Notes under the pieces: generated by a model
Database searches by the model: none
What the model was told of the DNA's origin: nothing
What the model saw: only the letters and a program-made list of their open reading frames with translations
Position numbers and translations under genes: made by a program
Shown: piece by piece, positions 41,683 through 41,849 of the stretch
Numbering within the stretch: the stretch's first letter is position 1
Layout: each line of letters opens with the position of its first letter
Source: an uncultured Lachnoclostridium sp.
Lineage (GTDB): Bacteria; Bacillota; Clostridia; Lachnospirales; Lachnospiraceae
Length of the DNA: 41,849 nt
Reading direction: 5' to 3'
NCBI GenBank assembly: GCA_944376715.1
Contig: CALWDO010000024.1
Coordinates: forward strand, 1-41,849

Positions 41683-41714
41683 TTATGTTTATTGCGCATC
41701 ATATCTTTATTCAA

Positions 41715-41819
41715 TCAGTCCTTCAGGCAGCCGATCGGAACTACATATACTCCATCCTGCCTTCTGTACGCATAGTCTCCAACCCCAATTAGAACCATCA
41801 AAAAAGAGGGGGCTTTCAT
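41715..41819 (-). CDS. Short ORF (34 aa), possible mobile-element edge
   Basis: The 34-residue frame starts MKAPSFLMVLIGVGDYAYRR and ends DGVYVVPIGCLKD with TGA at 41717-41715. The ending looks like a conserved peptide; I have an unverified impression of similar short ORFs beside mobile elements in gut Firmicutes. No clear ribosome binding site precedes the ATG. It may be a real small gene or the tail of a larger remnant. Function unknown. Confidence 0.35.
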   Translation of the reverse strand: MKAPSFLMVLIGVGDYAYRRQDGVYVVPIGCLKD

Positions 41820-41849
41820 TTTGGTTATATCAATTTTGTTCTTTAATGT

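Noticed and set aside
41446-41775. Plus-strand 109-codon frame at the right edge with a hydrophobic start
   Set aside because: It runs antisense through the antirepressor-like fragment and the short ORF, and has no ribosome binding site or recognisable domain.
1-41849. CRISPR arrays, tRNA or rRNA genes, intact transposases
   Set aside because: No regularly spaced repeats, tRNA-like cloverleaf or transposase motifs were recognised by eye; this does not replace a dedicated scan.

Overview
The window looks like a chromosome segment of a spore-forming, moderately GC-rich Clostridia, most likely Lachnospiraceae. The basis is the forespore cassette spoIIAA-spoIIAB-sigF with spoVA genes, an AddAB (not RecBCD) recombination pair, an ECF transporter-truA-rplM-rpsI array, Firmicutes-type ribosome binding sites and a T-box leader. 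I cannot name the species. No rRNA, tRNA, CRISPR array or intact insertion sequence was seen.

Layout. (1) 1-3480, plus strand: end of ecfA1, then ecfA2, ecfT and truA; next a perfect-consensus promoter, a leader hairpin and rplM-rpsI, closed by a strong terminator. (2) 3595-7305, plus: a flavin split-barrel protein, a PatB/MalY-type C-S lyase, an ATP-grasp protein of the glutathionylspermidine synthase type and an unrecognised 217-aa partner. (3) 7318-9363, minus: a DUF2207 membrane protein whose terminator lies inside the end of the convergent gene. (4) 9478-17089, plus: a T-box leader heads a five-gene operon, a CotH-like kinase, valS, folC, a 47-aa acidic protein and a zinc-ribbon/TPR membrane protein. 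Valine-tRNA sensing therefore appears to govern the CotH-like gene as well as valS.

(5) 17131-23898: spoIIAA-spoIIAB-sigF-spoVAA-spoVAB on plus, then mntP, an ABC-F ATPase and spoVAC on minus, then spoVAD on plus. Flipping the minus-strand block would restore spoVAA-AB-AC-AD order, so this looks like an inversion of an ancestral sporulation array. The three spoVA units each have a possible sigma-G-like promoter; no spoVAE is present. (6) 24023-35874, plus: an intracellular zinc-dependent phospholipase C-like protein, LarE, a TcdA-like E1 enzyme, AddB and AddA, then (behind a new promoter) an AlaX-type alanyl-tRNA editing protein, a nucleotidyltransferase and a GNAT acetyltransferase.

(7) 35825-41462, minus: a compact eight-gene operon encoding an ECF-like sigma factor, a transglutaminase lipoprotein, a GspF/PilC platform protein, four small single-span (pseudo)pilin-like proteins and a PilT-type ATPase. 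It has its own promoter, a 17-bp palindrome at the predicted start site and its own terminator. It carries no PilB/GspE assembly ATPase, no prepilin peptidase and no PilM/N/O, and most of its pilin-like proteins lack a normal prepilin cleavage motif. This is the best candidate here for a poorly described system: a minimal pilus-like machine with a retraction-type motor, its own sigma factor and a transglutaminase. (8) 41533-41819, minus: a gene fragment and a 34-aa ORF that may mark the edge of a mobile element beyond the window.

All calls come from reading the sequence and recalling families; no database search was run.
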